Translations under genes and position numbers: made by a program
Shown here: one piece after another, positions 63,945 through 64,000 of the stretch
Position numbering within the stretch: the first letter of the stretch is position 1
Layout of the letters: each line of letters opens with the position of its first letter
Origin: Arthrobacter sp. fls2-241-R2A-200
Lineage (GTDB): Bacteria; Actinomycetota; Actinomycetes; Actinomycetales; Micrococcaceae
Direction: 5' to 3'
Assembly (NCBI RefSeq): GCF_030209745.1
Contig: NZ_JARVRJ010000012.1
Location: 36,466-100,465, forward strand
DNA length: 64,000 nt
Notes under the pieces: model-generated
What the model was told of the DNA's origin: nothing
The model's input: only the letters and a program-made list of their open reading frames with translations
The model's database searches: none

Positions 63945-64000
63945 AGGGGGTGTGTAGTTTCACGACATAGTTCACACGTGAGTCGGGACATCGTTCTCAG
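63945..64000. mobile_element. Possible terminal inverted repeat of an IS481-like element
   Basis: The sequence GGGGTGTGTAGTTTCACGAC, then ATAGTTCACACGTGAGTCGG and GACATCG, begins with TGT. It resembles, from memory, the ends of IS481-family elements of Arthrobacter relatives. Only the last 56 bases are inside the window and no transposase is visible. Treat as a hint. Confidence 0.25.

Overview
The window looks like a chromosomal segment of a high-GC Gram-positive actinobacterium of the Micrococcaceae, closest in feel to Arthrobacter or Paenarthrobacter. The main reason is an 830-residue dimethylglycine oxidase that I recognise as an ortholog of the Arthrobacter globiformis enzyme, including Asp552. 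Actinobacterial markers such as DUF2630, DUF5997, a RipA-like NlpC/P60 hydrolase and frequent GTG/TTG starts agree with this. The species call is inference from memory, not a search.

Region 1 (1-14.7 kb) is a one-carbon and methylamine cluster. A LysR gene, a lone pdxS and a GntR gene precede a co-directional run: purU, dimethylglycine oxidase, an FchA-like cyclohydrolase, a folD whose catalytic Lys is replaced by Ile, an FdhF/YdeP-type molybdopterin oxidoreductase and a glutathione-independent formaldehyde dehydrogenase. Read together, methyl groups released from dimethylglycine load onto tetrahydrofolate, pass from methylene to methenyl to formyl-THF, are released as formate by PurU and possibly oxidised to CO2. 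An IclR regulator and an MHS-family (ProP-like) transporter follow. They are probably the control and uptake parts.

Region 2 (14.8-27.2 kb) is mostly housekeeping: a HAD phosphatase, seryl-tRNA synthetase, a diacylglycerol/lipid kinase, prephenate dehydratase, a rhodanese, an amidase, a POT peptide transporter, a DUF4190 membrane protein, an SDR, phosphoglucomutase and a TetR regulator.

Region 3 (27.2-30.2 kb) is scarred. A collapsed MFS remnant and an NmrA-like gene sit between the TetR gene and a drug-type MFS gene that carries a one-base frameshift. A near-identical 20-bp operator-like sequence brackets the inserted segment.

Region 4 (30.2-48.8 kb) holds many single genes: a RutE-like reductase divergent from a uracil permease, an aldo/keto reductase, a DJ-1 protein, a DHFR-like protein, an MBL hydrolase, small conserved proteins, glycerate kinase, a glycerophosphodiesterase, a GNAT, a HAD phosphatase, a glutathionyl-hydroquinone-reductase-like enzyme, a prpF-dctA pair with a divergent LysR gene, a sugar kinase and an esterase.

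Region 5 (48.8-64 kb) holds a small alarmone synthetase with a C-terminal extension, a bile-acid:sodium-symporter-family protein, an alditol oxidase, an M20 amidohydrolase, a fused 5-oxoprolinase PxpB-PxpC, a LysR effector domain without a DNA-binding domain facing DUF5997, and a secreted NlpC/P60 hydrolase with a five-copy 9-bp repeat array upstream. It ends with putrescine oxidase facing a TetR regulator across a perfect 23-bp palindrome, then a RIFMO-like flavin monooxygenase. No rRNA, tRNA, CRISPR array or complete insertion sequence was seen.
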